A stretch of DNA of 64,000 bases, taken from contig CAJFCV020000005.1 in the NCBI GenBank assembly GCA_904066235.2, positions 11,403,501 through 11,467,500 of the forward strand, read 5' to 3'. Source of the DNA: Bursaphelenchus xylophilus (Eukaryota; Nematoda; Chromadorea; Rhabditida; Aphelenchoididae). This document shows, one piece after another, positions 23,426 to 36,229 of this stretch; position 1 is the first letter of the stretch, and every line of letters begins with the position of its first letter. The position numbers and the translations under genes are program-made. Under the pieces are notes generated by a model, which saw only the letters and a list, made by a program, of their open reading frames with translations, did no database searches and was not told where the DNA came from.

Positions 23426-23558
23426 CGACTGGCTTTCCGATTAGGAGTATCCGTTTCTGTGCTTTCATCGCTTTGCTGTGTATTCTTGCATGAGAAATTA
23501 GAATGTCTGATATAGCTATGTGTTTTTAGTGAGTTTGTACTTGTTGGTTCGTCGCCAG

Positions 23559-26500
23559 CTAGGCTGCAACGCTTGTTCCTTCCAGCCAATATGTCCGACA
23601 TAGTCCTTTGCCCTGAAAAATGACGTCGATTATATTGCACTAGAGGTTTGAGGGATAAAAAATTTTCTCGGACTCTCTTCTCACCTTGATCTCGCTTTCT
23701 CCACGTAGTGTTGTCACATATTCTGGATACAGTCTGTCCAGTTCTGTTTTGAACTGGTCGCTGACTTGGATCCTCTGTGGAGTTCCGGTGGATTCCATCC
23801 TTGAGGCCATGTTGACCTAAAATAATATTGTGTGTTCGTAATTTCAATCGGATATCTCTGTCACTTGAGCTTATACTCGCAAAGCTACCAATGCTTTGTA
23901 TTTTTACTTACCGTATCTCCAAATAGGCAGTACCTCGGAGTTGTTAATCCAACAACTCCGGCGGCCACGGGTCCCGTATGCAGTCCAGCGCGGATTCGAA
24001 TCCTGTCCTGGAGTCTGTGCGGTACAGGGAAGTCCTCCAAATATCGCATGAAGCCCAATGCAACATCACTAACGCTCATCAAATGCCGGCTTCCGTTTTC
24101 CTGCGGGATTCCACTCACAATCATATAGGCATCTCCAATAGTCTCAACCTTGTACGCACCATTTTTGGTGATGATATTGTCAAACCCGGTGTACACATTG
24201 TTCAACATTGTCACCACCTCTAGCGGAGTTGACGTTGAGCAGATGGTTGTGAACCCGACAACGTCGGTGAACATGACAGAGGCTTCTTTGAACATTTTTG
24301 GCGCTACAGCTCTTCCCATTTTTAGTTCGGTGGCAACGTAGCGAGGTAACAGTTGGTTTAGCAGCTTGTCGGCGCGTTCATTGGCTTCCTCCAGCATACC
24401 AGTTCGTTCTTGAACGAGTTTCTCGAGGTTATTGGCGTATTGTTCCATCATACGCATCATTTGATCTACCAGACTTCCTTTGCTGAAATTAGGGATCATA
24501 CTAGGGGATTACAGGACGAATTTCTAGCAGACGGTGTCATGCTGCCGAAAACATATCCTACATCATCTTTGATGCAATACAACGCATAATGTTGCGTTTT
24601 ATTGCATCAAACATGATGTATGATATGTTTTCAGCCGCTATTTTGTTTGGCACTGCAATTGCTTACACTTTCAAGTAATGCTCGGTATTCAGCCTGACAC
24701 GCCGAATGCTGGGCCGCAATTCTGGGTTTCTAGACCAGCAATCTTCTAGCAGAGACACCAAATCGGCCGAGATGGTGTCATTCTTCTGGACCTGTGGCCT
24801 CACTGTTCTTGTGCCGTCTTTCAAGAAGCCACAGAGATCTAAAAAAACTCCCTTTAGTTTGAACTTGCTCTACGCTTCTGTTTCCTTCGATTCTCCTTGC
24901 CTACCTGAGATATTCTGATCTTCGGGGAAGGGCAGTTTCCGTGTCATAATCTCGTGCATGACCATTCCGAATGCGTAGATGTCACCAGCTTGCAGTCTGT
25001 TTAGCGCCTGCTTCTGCCAGTTCTGATCCATTCCTCTTCTCTTGTTGTTGTCCCGATTCTGCAGCATTTCCGGCGCACAGTACAACGTGTCTGAAGCGTG
25101 AGAATTGTCATCTTAATTTGATGATGAATTAGAGATTGCAATCGGATCTACGGCAATTACAAAAAGGCAAAACTTTTTCAGTCCTCTCATGTTTTTGCGT
25201 TTTTATTTCTAAAACCCACTTGTCGCTTGAATAGCGCCACTCTTCTCGTCATCTTCCATTAAGGATTCTTGTCCAATAGCACCTTGTTTCGACCAACGTT
25301 CAATGGGGTTGGCGATTCCGTAGTCCGTCAGTTTGATCATCCAGTTTCGATCGATTAGGCAAGACCAAGGTGTCAGAGATCCATGATAGCCGATCTGCGA
25401 GGTATGGAGGTATTCCAGACCCTGAAATGGTTGTCATAGTAGTTCCCTTTTTGGTATTTCTCTCTATTATGGAGTTAACCTACCAAAGTAATATCCCTAA
25501 CGAAAGCGGCATGGAAATTAGTGTCCAGAGATACGTCATCATTGTATATAATGTCTTGAACTGTTCCACGCGAACAGAATTTCCACAAAATGAGCATTTC
25601 CTCCTTCTCGTTGAAGGACATCCCAAGGAAAGGGTTCAAATTGTCATGCACTACCAATTTCATTTGGGTCAGGAGGCGAAGGTCGTCCCTAACGAACCTG
25701 ATCATTCGTTGTTGGGGATAGGCGTGGTATGAGGCATGCGTATTGGTTCCAATGATTGCGTGATGCTTCGCAAATTTGGTTGCGTTACTTAGCTTTGTTC
25801 TAGTGGATCCAATGGAAAGCTGAAAACCAAAAAAAGAAATAAGTTTTTCATTGTGTTGGCATTTCCATTGCCTTTCATCTTTCTTACCATAGACTTCAAT
25901 TCCTCCGAGTTGATGAGCCTTAGGTCCTCGCGGAATATGCGCCACGAATTTTTGTCCAACGCACTGTTCTCCAAGGTTCGACACAGCAAGAAGCCGCAAA
26001 GCGCCAGTACTACCGCTGCTATCGCGAGAATACCTCCAACCATGAGCAAGGTGTAATCGCATCTTTCTCCTCTGAATCCGCAATCTGGTTCGTCTTTCGG
26101 AAGGCGGCCGTCAAACGAAGGCCAAAATCCAGTGATTGTGTCGTTTAGTCGCTGAAAATGGCATTTATAATATATGAGTTTTCTGAAACAGAAAGTCAGG
26201 GTGCGAGCGTCAGCCCAAAAAAGCCTATCGAAAATTGCACAATGAGCAGTTGTTTTCTCACAACGCATGTCGCCGAAATCACTTCAGCGGCTTTGCGAAC
26301 GGACTAGTAGTGCCGGCTTACCAATTCCATGCAGCTACTCTTGTTCACTAGCCCATCGCAATTCTTGAGCGGCACGGGTGTCATCTCCACAACCTTGACC
26401 GTCTCTTCTTTCGTAGTCGAGATATAAAATGCGGCGAAAACCCCCGCTCTCTCGGCCAAATCGTCCATCAGCACCGTGCCGGAGGATTCTCCAGCCGCGG

Positions 26501-28332
26501 AGACGAGGCCGGGAAACGAGAAGCTTCTCATCCGATTCCAGATCGCTTTTCCATCGTCAATCACGCTTAGTTTTCCCGTCTCACTAATCGCTTTCCGAGC
26601 AGCCAGACAGTAAAGTTTCAGCGCGTCATAGAGATGGATATAACCGTAGATATTCTCCTGCAATCGATGGGTATATTTTGCGTGTTCGCCGTGGAACGTT
26701 GAAGGCCCCTGGACACTTACAAGATTCAGATCCTCGACGTTGAGCCCGAAGCTCGACACCTTTTCCTTGAACGGCGTTAATAGGGTGTTTTCGAAGCCGG
26801 TGGAGTCGTCAATCTGAATTCAGCGATATTAGCCGGAAAATTGCCAACTTACGATAATACAGTTGCCAAAATGGGATTTCACATTGGCCATAGTTTGTCC
26901 GTCTGGGCCAATCCACGGAGGCAGATCTTTGGCTTCGGCTTGCAGCCACGGAAGAACATAGACGAATTCTGGGTTGTTCATATCAGCGGCAGTCGCGGCA
27001 CTCATAAACTCCTTGTTCATGTCGCGGGTGTTCGAGAAAATACAGACAATGACTGAAATCGGTGGAATAAGAGTTAATCATGCTCTTTTGAGGGTACTAT
27101 CTGATTGTCGGGAAAATAATGGGCTCTCTGTCGCATCAAACATCACATCGAAAATGAATTGTGTCGCGGCAAGATCAAATTGCTTTTCATTTCAGCGACG
27201 CGACAGGCGCAAGTCCAGTGTTTTCATTATTTCCCCGACTGCATGACAGAATCTCTGACTCACAATGAGCTATGGGCATTCTACTGAAAAATGCACTTAC
27301 CCCTTGCACTTTGTTTTAGTTGTTCCATGTATCCAGAGGCCAGAATGTCCTTTGTTTGGCTGTTTTCATCAAACATGACCTTCTTGATGACTTGAACTCC
27401 GGATTGGTGCATTACCGCCTCGAAGGCTTGAGCTCGTTCCAACGCTGCGACTCCGTTTTGGGTTACAATTGCAACCTACAATAAAATATGTTTTGTCCGC
27501 TTATCCCTACTTTTTGCCATTTGAAATGCTTCAACGCAGCGACAGTGGCTACAGCCATAAAATTGATGGTTCTCAGCGAAACTCTAGCGGTGGTTTTGTA
27601 GATTGTCTTGTCGGAGAATGCGGTGCCTGCAGCCATGTAGCCAACGATGGGGACATTCCAGAACGCCGCCATCTTGCTGACTGCGTCCATTTCTACAAAG
27701 ATTTGGTTAGATAAAATTCTATTGTATTTGGGCTGTATGTTCTACAGAAATCGCGGCTTACCTGCATTGCAGTAGGGGCCAATGAAAGCCTTGACATTCT
27801 GCTGATGATACATGTCAGCGCCGACGGCAACACCCTCGAAAGATTCGCCACAACCCATACTGCTGATGATCCTGTAATTATTGTAATAGGCTGTGTGAGC
27901 ATGCGTGAGATTAGGATGAGCAAAATTTCGTGTCGAAAATCGCCACCGAGAAAATGAATTGTGTCGCGGCAAAATCAAATTGCTTTTCACTTCAGCGATA
28001 TGATTGGCCCAGCAACATTGCGCTCATTATTTTCCCGACAGCCTTGCGAATTGCCGAGTAACAGGCATTTCGCGCACTCACTTGATGTCGAATTTCTTGT
28101 CCAGGACGCCCTCTTTCCACAGCTCCTCGCGGCACATGGCCAAGATCTCCTCGGACTTTGGCATCACGCCGATAGCGCCAATATGGCCCACATTCACAAT
28201 GACACTGTCCACATTTTCCCCCACCGTCGCGGAATCCATCGGAGAGCTGGTCTCATTGTCGGCCGCATCGATCAACAAGAGGAGTGTTGATAGAAGACAA
28301 AGCAAATGCCATGGAGGCCCGGATGTGGCCAT
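23559..28332 (-). CDS. Receptor-type guanylate cyclase
   Basis: Fifteen exons, 1087 residues: 28332-28082, 27871-27762, 27692-27511, 27475-27301, 27052-26853, 26813-26721, 26657-26322, 26151-25888, 25819-25484, 25421-25220, 25090-24905, 24838-24667, 24482-23912, 23816-23685, 23612-23559. It makes cGMP at the plasma membrane. Order: signal peptide 1-24; extracellular ligand-binding region to about 480 ([17 protein letters not shown]); one membrane span about 483-506; kinase-homology domain about 540-830 that is a pseudokinase (HGSL for HRDL, DYGI for DFG, CAPE kept); dimerisation coiled coil 848-880 ([17 protein letters not shown]); cyclase domain. Catalytic set intact: metal Asp909 and Asp953, guanine-selecting Glu949 and Cys1021, Asn1028 and Arg1032. 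The tail after the cyclase domain is only about 17 residues. Such receptors act in sensory neurons of nematodes. Introns hold family B and D elements. Confidence 0.95.
26186..26308. mobile_element. Truncated family D element in cyclase intron 7
   Basis: Right end CGAACGGACTAG followed by TA. The left half is missing. The inner block AGGGTGCGAGCGTCAGCCC is shared with other D copies. Confidence 0.65.
27101..27246. mobile_element. Family B MITE in cyclase intron 4
   Basis: Left end CTGATTGTCGGGAAAATAAT, right end TTATTTCCCCGACTGCATG. Core with AAAATGAATTGTGTCGCGGC. Fills most of the 248-base intron. Confidence 0.75.
27930..28043. mobile_element. Half family B MITE in cyclase intron 1
   Basis: Core word AAAATGAATTGTGTCGCGGC and the right end TTATTTTCCCGACAG are present; the left terminus is lost. 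Confidence 0.65.
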
Positions 28333-28440
28333 TTTTATAAGAATCTAGCGGAATTCTGGATGGATAAGCGCAGTTTTCGGCAAGCTCAAGATGGATTACT
28401 AAAAGGAGTAAAGAGTATTAGGGCGAAAGAAAGTCGATAA

Positions 28441-28592
28441 TCAGTCTGTCGGGAAAATAATGAGCCTCTGTTGCATCGAAAAAAATTGCCGACGGCGAAA
28501 TTAATTGTGTCGCGAGAAAATCGGATTGCTTTTCTCTTCGGCGACGCGATCGGCGCAGCGACAGTGGGCCCATTATTTTCCCGACAGACTGA
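28441..28592. mobile_element. Family B MITE upstream of the cyclase
   Basis: Both ends intact (CAGTCTGTCGGGAAAATAAT and inverse), core type with GTGTCGCGAGAAAATC. Confidence 0.75.
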
Positions 28593-28641
28593 AAATTTAA
28601 CGAAAAAAAACAATTTTTCAAAGTAAAAAAAGCTGGCACTT

Positions 28642-28793
28642 ATCAGTATGTCGGGAAAATAATGTGGATTTGTCGGGATTTCGGATTGCCATCATCGCTT
28701 TTTCCGACGGCTTATTTCCGCAGCTGCACTCATTTTTATACGTGACGAAAAATTTAGCTGCGACAACCCACACTATTTTCCCGACAGACCAAT
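28642..28793. mobile_element. Family B MITE, GTGGATTT-core subtype
   Basis: Ends ATCAGTATGTCGGGAAAATA and inverse. The core begins GTGGATTTGTCG and differs from that of the neighbouring copy, although the ends are the same. Confidence 0.75.
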
Positions 28794-28849
28794 AAAACCC
28801 CCAAATAAGTACACCAAACCGCTCAACACCACAACTGCAGAGTGAAATC

Positions 28850-29335
28850 GGTCCCATATTCACTAAGCCGTTTTATTCGCCGATTGTGGGCGTGCTTCTT
28901 CGGCCTACAATAACCGTAAACGGCTTAATTCCGCCAACAATCGGCGCTTAGCCACCGCGTCCACTTCGTCTGATTGGATTCTGAAGAGATTGTTTTGCAC
29001 AGCTCGCACCGTGGCTGCGAAGCCGCTTAGGCCGGCCGATAAGCGGCTCCGCACCGAACGCTAAGCTCGTATACTCGGCAATTAGCTAATGTGTTTAGGC
29101 TGCGGCAGCGCCGGCATGTGGAAGTTATGAGCCGGCTTAGAGTGGGGGGATTGCTTTAGACATTTTAGTTTTATTATTTTCGTGCCGCGTACTGTAGGTG
29201 TGAAATCGTTGGAGCGGGATTTGTCATTAGTCAGGCGGTGGGTGTGGATTTGGTTTCATAGTGTATGTGGTTTGGGTGCGACGTGACACGTACTCAAATG
29301 AAATCATATGACTCTCTGGTAGCGATCATTTTTAC
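28850..29335. other. GC-rich stretch with short inverted repeats
   Basis: No gene recognised. TAAGCCGTTT at 28863 pairs with AAACGGCTTA at about 28917, and GCCGATTGT pairs with ACAATCGGC. It may be a small foldback or promoter-proximal DNA. Confidence 0.35.
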
Positions 29336-29648
29336 AGTAGTATTTTCATAAAGTTCATGGACGTCTTTCGTGGCCCGCACCGTGCACAAAAAACCTCCCA
29401 TTTTGCACTGTGCATTACACCTTTTTTTTGGTCTTGCACTGTGCATGAAACATCGCTGCGACATAGGTTTTTGTCAACTGCGTCGCCGCGGTTTGGCTGT
29501 AATTTGCACAGTGAAAACAGCTTTTTTGTGGCTTGCACGGTGCGAAATAGAAAACTGCACTGTGCGTTGGCGACAAGCGTGGGAAACAGTCCAAGATGCA
29601 CTGTGCGTTGGCGAAAAAATGTCCATGCACTTTATGAAAATGCTAACA
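29336..29648. mobile_element. Family E element
   Basis: Ends TATTTTCATAAAGTTCATGG and the inverse CATGCACTTTATGAAAATGC. The core has about ten GCACNGTGC palindromes around a CGTCGCCGCGG centre. Confidence 0.7.
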
Positions 29649-29994
29649 TTAATGCCCTATTCGTAAAGTGCGTAGACTGGTCGGAGTGGGCTGCACCCTC
29701 CGTGGGCAAAACCACCGTTTTAGCGGTGTGACAAATGTCCGTGCACTTGGTGAAAATACGAATACATCATGCTGATGAGAGCCGGTGACAGTTTTAGTAT
29801 AATACATCGAACTGTTGGCTGTGTCCTCTGGGCCCGTTGCAAGGCAGTGACGAAACTTTTTCGTCTTGATTCGCCAAGAAAAAGGAGGCCCACAACTCGC
29901 TCTTTCCTTCTGAACTTTCCGTCGTCCCAATCGTGCTTTTAAAAATGCAAATAAAAATCGGAAAAAATTTTTGGTTCACCCTAATATTACATGG

Positions 29995-30127
29995 GCACTG
30001 TCGCATCCGAAAATCGCATCGCCGCCGAGAAAAAGAATTGTGGCGCGCCAAAATCAAATTGCTTTTTTTCGTCAGCGACACAATCGGAACAACGACAGCG
30101 CTGTCATTATTTTCCCGACAAACTGAT
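29995..30127. mobile_element. Family B MITE, left end lost
   Basis: Core GCATCGCCGCCGAGAAAA and right end TTATTTTCCCGACAAACTGA. The left end is replaced by the AT-rich word TTTTTGGTTCACCCTAATA also found in sec-23 intron 7. Confidence 0.6.
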
Positions 30128-30259
30128 GGCTTTTCAGCCGCACCACAATGTCCTTACGTTGGATTTGCCAATCCCTGCGCACTTTTCTTCCGCCCTCATC
30201 AGTCAACATTGAGGCGTCCCGGCTAACCGTCTAAACAGTCCGATAAGACAGTAATCTTA

Positions 30260-30682
30260 CAGGGGAAGTACTCCAAGTGTGACACTCAGATTTTGACGAA
30301 ACTTGGCACAAATTTAGAAAAATTTTTTTCTAAGATATGTGCGAGAATCCTAGCTCGCGCTTTGCAGAAACAACCGAGATTTTTAGATCGAAAGTCGGCG
30401 AAAATTTAGGGCTTTTTGCCGAATTTCGGCACGAAAAGTTTCATGCCTGTTTCTACCGTAAAGGATAATGTTTCTACAAAAAATCAAATTTTTCCGCACG
30501 AAACTGCCAAAGTTATGGCCAAAAAGCGTTTTTCTCTCTGACCGCTCCACGTTTAGCATGCTCTCTCGGCGGCGCCCGCAAAGCGCGAGCTAAAACTTTC
30601 AGGAATTAATATTTAGTCCATACCCGACGTGTGTGCAAAATTTAAGGAAAATCTGAGCGTCGCACTTGAGGTACTTCCCTTG
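30260..30682. mobile_element. Family C palindromic element
   Basis: TA-flanked (30258-30259, 30683-30684), ends CAGGGGAAGTACTCCAAGTG and inverse. Core includes ACCGAGATTTTTAGATCG and TTTCTACCGTAAAGG. No coding capacity. Confidence 0.8.
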
Positions 30683-30953
30683 TAAGTCTTGATTTGCTTT
30701 TGATTATTAGCCCCTATCTTCGCAGTCCGATCAGCTCAGTTAAGCCGACGTAATCTGAAATGCCCTATTCGCGACCTATCTTTCAGCAAAGTCGAGCGGT
30801 TTATTTCCGGGAAAAGAGTCGACGAGGAATTTTGGTGTCCTTGAATGACAAAAGTATGCTGCCGGAGATTCAATCTTACCTTTGTCATCATCTGCCTTTC
30901 ACAAAGCACATGCTGCAATTCTTCTTTTTTTTACACACTACGTAGACTCAAGT

Positions 30954-31022
30954 GGACATGGTCGGCCCGAAGATCTTGGCCGGGCCGTTTCAAATTTGCT
31001 TCGGCCCGCGACTCATGTCTAG
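30954..31022. repeat. Short remnant of family H1
   Basis: GACATGGTCGGCCCG...CATGTCTA, an internally deleted relative of the GGCC-rich hAT-like element at 5755. Confidence 0.55.
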
Positions 31023-31373
31023 AGTTAAGTGGATATTAGACTGTGCGTTCTGTATATGTTATTTCGGGTCCTGCCGCAAGTGGGCTCTCCTGACAATAAC
31101 TCCTTAAGAGTCTTATGTAAATCATACAAGGATTAACACGAATCTCTCATTTCTCTGGTCTGGCGGATAAGCAATTTCGCAGGGGCTGCGACAAGGCCCT
31201 GAGATGAAACAGTTGTCGTAAAGTTTGTAGAGTTTCCATAGTGCGCTTTTGTTGCCCACACCACTGCAACTACCCGTTCTTGCATCAGCGACGTACACTT
31301 CTCTACGAGCGCAACTCGCGAGGTCGCCGAAAAAAAGTAGTTTATGCCGCGAGTAGCACATATATATAATGTA

Positions 31374-31800
31374 TGTCAGTTTGTCGGGGAAATAATGTGC
31401 ACGCTGTCGCTGTGTACAGCGAAGATTGCAGCTGTTCAGTTCGGCCGTGGGAAAAATAGCTGACTATCGGGAAAATAGCATGCGCTCTGTTGCATCGAAA
31501 ATCACGTCGGACGTCAAACTGAGATAAGCTAAAACAGTCCGTGCATTGGCAATTTCCCAAAAAAGGTCGGGAAAAAACGTTTTGTCGGGGAAGAAATGGG
31601 GAATTTTGGGGGCGAGAGAGTACGTTTTTGCGCGTCTTTTCTCTGCCTTCTCTGCGAAACCAAGACGAAGTGTAAAAAACCGATAGCAAAGAGTCTATTC
31701 CGCTCACCGGACTCCTCAGTTTGACGTGCGTCGCTGAAGTGAAACGCTGTTTGACTTCGCCGCGACACAATTCATTTTGAATCGCCATTGTGCTCACTAC
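31374..31800. mobile_element. Family B copy split by a family T insertion
   Basis: The left end CAGTTTGTCGGGGAAATAAT starts here. The core resumes after the T element with CGCTGAAGTGAAACG and the word CGCGACACAATTCATTTT. The right end is lost. Confidence 0.6.
31510..31728. mobile_element. Family T (Transib-like) MITE
   Basis: 219 bp, right end CTCAGTTTGACGTG, left end GACGTCAAACTGAG with the first base changed. Perfect 5-bp duplication CGTCG (31505-31509, 31729-31733). Inserted in a family B copy whose left end starts near 31374. Confidence 0.85.
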
Positions 31801-32066
31801 AAACGCACTGTGCAAATTCTACGGATTTTGTGGCGCGAGCCGTATAATGTGTGACTCTTGACACGCATGTATGACGGAATAGACGGTGTGGAAAGTCGAC
31901 GAATTTCCGTTATCAAGATCGAAACGAGACTCTCTAAGATACGAGAGGCTTATTGGCGTGCGCTTTGCATATTCTGACTTTCACGTGCATTCAGCGATTT
32001 TTTCAACAATTTGGGAATGTCGCAGTGGCCAAATTTTTGGAGATTCGGTGGGAATTTTGATGATAC

Positions 32067-32534
32067 TAGTCGCGCCATGAAGTCCGTTGAATTTCTGAAG
32101 TACTCCAAGTGCGACGCTCAGATTTTGATGAAGCTTGGCACAAATTTAGAATAATTTTCTCTAAGATATATGCGAGAATCCTAGCCCGCGCTTTGCAGAA
32201 ACAACCGAGATTTTTAGATCGAAAGTCGGCGAAAATTTAGGACTTTTTGCCGAATTTCGGCACAAAAAGTTTCATGCCTATTTTAACCGTAAAGGATAAT
32301 GTCTCCACAAAAAATCAAATTTTCGAAACTGCCAAAGTTATGGCCAAAAAGTGGTTTTCCCTCTGACCGCTCTCCACGTTTAGTGTGCTCTCTCGGCGAC
32401 GAAAATCTTCCAATATCTCAGCGGCGCTTGCAAAGTGCGAGCTAAAACTTTGAGGAATTGATGTTTAGTTCATGCCCGACGTGTGTGCAAAATTTAAAGA
32501 AAATCTGAGCGTCGCACTTGGGGTACTTCCCTTG
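32067..32534. mobile_element. Family F end followed by a family C element
   Basis: CTAGTCGCGCCATGAAGTCC at 32067 is a family F left end. From about 32091 a family C copy starts (GAAGTACTCCAAGTGCGACG) and ends with GGGGTACTTCCCTTG. Confidence 0.65.
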
Positions 32535-33039
32535 TGAGTTAATTTCATTTTTTTGCCCGCGCCACTGCGACTTCCGGTTTTTGCACTCGCGACATGCAAC
32601 GTCCGTGGGAAAAATTCTACGAATTTCATGGCGACCTTTTCAAGGTTCATATCATACGATAAAAGCAATGTATTTGGTGTTTAAAAAATGCGGGAAAATT
32701 GCTCGTGGTTCAGGGTAATAACATGCTGTTTATCAACTTTCAATGAACCGAAAAAACATGGATGTTTCACGGCTCGACCTGAATGAATTCCATGAACATG
32801 TAATACGTTAAAGCATTAAACACTCAACTTTTAAAGGTCGAGCAGACCTTTGAATGGACGATGATTTTGTTCGGTGGACTCTATTTTTGTTTTGAAATTA
32901 TTTTCGTGTCAAAGAATTGCGTTTAGGCGGCGTTGCGACACATGCGGGCAACCACTTTGCGGGCAGCTAGGAGAAATACGGAGACAAATTGCAAGCGACA
33001 AAGACGAGTTGTTGGTGGTCATGTAAATAGCAATTTTTC

Positions 33040-33742
33040 CCCCAAATCGTGATTTTCGGTGCACAAAAAAGCCGACGCCCAAATCGAAAAATTGGCATCG
33101 ACTTACACGGGAAGTACCCCAAGTGCGGCGCTCAGATTTTCTTTAAATTCTGCACACACGTCGGGCATCAACTAAATATTAATTCCTGAAAGTTTTAGCT
33201 CGCGCTTTTCAAGCGCCACCGAGATATTGAACGATCTTTGCCGCGGAGAGAGTACGCCCAATGCGGAGAGCGGTCAGAGAGAAAAACGCTTTTTTGGCCA
33301 TAACTTTGTGGAAACATTACGCTTTATGGTAGAAATCGGTATGCAACTTTTTGTGCCGAAATTCGGCAAAAAGTCCTAAATTTTCGCCGACTTTCGATCT
33401 AAAAATCTCGGTTGTTTCTGCAAAGCGCGAGCTAGGATTCTCGCATATATTTTAGGAAAAATTACTCTAAATCTGTCCCAAGTTTCATCAAAATCTGAGC
33501 GTCGCACTTGGGGTACTTCCACTGTTAATTTTTTCAGCATCGAATTCCGAAATTCGGCGCTGACTTATTAGTCTTCGGTGCAGACTTGAGACTTTGAGCA
33601 CTGATTTCGAAAAACGGGCGTTGAGTTTAAAAAAAAGCGCCGGATTTCAGAATTCGGTGCCGAGAAAAAATTAAGTCGACGTAAATTTTTTGATTTGGGC
33701 GTCGACTTTTTTGTGCACCGAAAGTCGCGATTTGGGAAAAAT
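33040..33742. mobile_element. Foldback hosting a family C element
   Basis: Outer arms contain CCCAAATCG, TCGGTGCACAAAAAAG and CGACGCCCAAATC and recur inverted at 33672-33742. A family C element (33106-33524) sits inside, with ends CACGGGAAGTACCCC and GGGTACTTCCACTG. Confidence 0.7.
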
Positions 33743-35358
33743 TTTTTTTTAAATACTTACATATATGACCACCTTTTATGTGTAGAGGCTTGACTGTGTT
33801 GCAGTTAAATTTAACATCAAAGTAGATGTGAAAGGAAAGCTGTTACTGGCGGACTTTTAAAGTGTCTGCAAAGGTTGCGGGGTTCCTCGGCAACGGCAAC
33901 CAGCGGAGTAACCCGCCACGTTTTGGTACTTTGCCCATTAAATTTCCGTGTGCGTAAGTGGCTTGAATAGTTGACGCTACGACTTTTCGGGTCAGTGACA
34001 GGGTCAATAATACTATGGATCGCGCCGGTTCGTCGCTGTAAGCATGGAAGAGGCTAGGAGAAGGCTTAGTTAGTCAAAATATAATAATAAGATTGGTCTG
34101 GTTTTAGGATAGCTTATTACTTATTTTGAGGCATTTTACATGTGTTCACATCAATACTATCTAGATAAAAGTCACATTTCTTCTTTTTTTTGCCCCAAAT
34201 TCTGGTCTTTTGAATATTACAATAACTCAGGGTAAAGAAAACTAAGGTCGTTTATAACTAAAATTAGAAACAGTGATTTTATTGTAAGTCTCCGCCATGC
34301 ATCCGCCATGTCTCCGCCGAACATCCAACGACTTTGTCAGGCGTCATAGGCATTTTCTACAAGCCTTCTTTGGGTATCCACCTGCCTTCCGCCTCGTATC
34401 AAACAATCTTCTATTGACCCGAACCGTGGTCGACCTGAAAAGTCGGGACGCGAATGGTTAAGGTTAACCATGCATTTTTAAGGGCTCAGGAAGCATTTTT
34501 TTGGAAACAAATTCGTATAAATTTGAAAACAGTGGGTGAATTCAATAGGTTCGCGTACTTGCATGTACCATGGAGTTGCCATTTAAAAACATTCCTATGG
34601 GTTTACATATACTACGTATATTACGGTAGAATTCAAAGTTGGGTAGTTTTGGAGTTCGAGGGGAGAGCTGTATTCAAAAGCAATAAAAATTGTAAAATAC
34701 GATGATACGCATGGTATTGTTTCTTTTAAAAAAATGTAAAGACTTGTAGATTTGCCTTGGAATCGTCCATCATCTCTATGTGTCTTAGAGACTTTTCGAA
34801 GAGGGTATTTTTTAATTAAGCAACGAAATTCGACCTATAAACCGACAATTTTTGCCACTTTGAGACTTTGCAGCCCGTAAGTGTTATTTTAGACGTGCGA
34901 TTTTCAAAGTTCAAGAAGTTGGTTTTTAGGTTAATAGGCCATGCATTTAAGATAAGCCGCGTTTTAGCGGGTTATGAAGTGCGCGGAAACATAGCTCTCA
35001 GTTCGAATTTTGTGTCGGAAAAGGATCCCAAATTTTAAAGGATATTGCTGTTGAAAAAGTCAAGAAAATTGAGTGAAATGTGGGTAATGGATTCGAGATT
35101 TTTTTGTCATGATAATTTCGCTGAAAGCCGCTTAATTCGGAGTAGTCCAGAGATGCAATTAGATTGTGGTGTTCATTTTTTTCAAAGTTTTGAAGGGGAG
35201 ATATCCTGAGCAAAACTCTAACTCTCTTTGAATTTGTATCGTAAGATGGGAACCTTTGAAAAGGTCGACAAATCATCGAAATTTCAACCCCATGTCAAAC
35301 ATCTATAGTATACAGAACCTCGGCAAAAACACAAGTTTTTTTAGTACTGTGCAATATT
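33743..35358. other. No gene recognised
   Basis: Low-complexity to unique AT-rich sequence. Part of 33990-34340 shares weak words (TCGCCGCTG, GGGTAAAGAAAAC) with 3000-3250, suggesting an old dispersed repeat. A plus-strand frame at 34454-34705 has no domain. Confidence 0.4.
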
Positions 35359-35359
35359 A

Positions 35360-35517
35360 TCAGTCTGTCGGAAAAATAACGGCGGATCGTCGCAGCAAAA
35401 TGTCTCGCCTCGCCGCTATCGCGCACCAAATCCCAAGCAGCGGCTTGCAGTCGCAAAGCGATGATGAGCGACTACGAGGAGCGACGATCCGCCGTTTTTT
35501 TCCCGACAGGCTGATAT
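35360..35517. mobile_element. Family B MITE, GCGGATCGTCGC-core subtype
   Basis: Ends ATCAGTCTGTCGGAAAAATA and inverse. The core is a GC-rich palindrome built on GGCGGATCGTCGC and CTCGCCGCTATCGCGCACC. Confidence 0.75.
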
Positions 35518-35519
35518 GT

Positions 35520-36229
35520 TTTTTGCACTGTGCAAAGTTTTTCGGAGGTCGTTCGCATTCTGAGTTCTTTCGCACGGTGCAAACGTCAAAAATCATTTCG
35601 GCGACGCGCACTGTGCGAAAACAAAAGTTTACTTTGCACCGTGCGATAGACTTCTTTGAGCTGTCGCTCGCACTCTGAAAGTCCCGGCCCGGCCCAAAAA
35701 AAGATCTGTTTGAATCATTTTGAATGGCAATTCTCCCGCCATTTTTGCAATATTTTGGCATTGTGTTTTTTGGTTTTTATTGGCTGATTTTAGGGCGTTT
35801 TATCGCCTCCAGCAAAGCAAAAAACGTTCTCAGTCCTCACAGCGCCTCAAACACGTCTTGTTGCATAATGCCAAACGCCCAAAATTGGCATCCCAATTTT
35901 TCGTTTCAAAATGAAAATTTTTTCTTATCTGAAAGGGGCTGGCCACAACCGTCAAGTTTATGCCAAAAAATATTAAAGAAACGATCGCTAAACTACAAAA
36001 TTCAGGTCAAGTCGTCCAAAAACCTTGACGTATATACATTCGATTAAACCTTCAATTATGTAATGGCATTGGTTATTTTGTTTTTTATTATTAAATAAAC
36101 TCGTTTAAAAAACACAGTAATTGCGACAAAATTAGACTAGAAAATTCATAAAATTTCAATTGAAAGTTTGATTATTGACATGAGATGCATTGGACGGGAA
36201 TGTACAAAAGATATATGTTCTCTCTATCA
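35520..36229. other. GCACNGTGC-bearing remnant and unique AT-rich DNA
   Basis: 35520-35690 holds family D/E-like blocks (TTTTGCACTGTGC, GCGCACTGTGCG, TGTCGCTCGCACTCTGA). From 35700 on nothing is recognised. Confidence 0.45.

Noticed and set aside
23157..23444. Plus-strand 95-codon frame
   Set aside because: Lies over the first exon of the small minus-strand gene, whose phases and splice sites are better supported.
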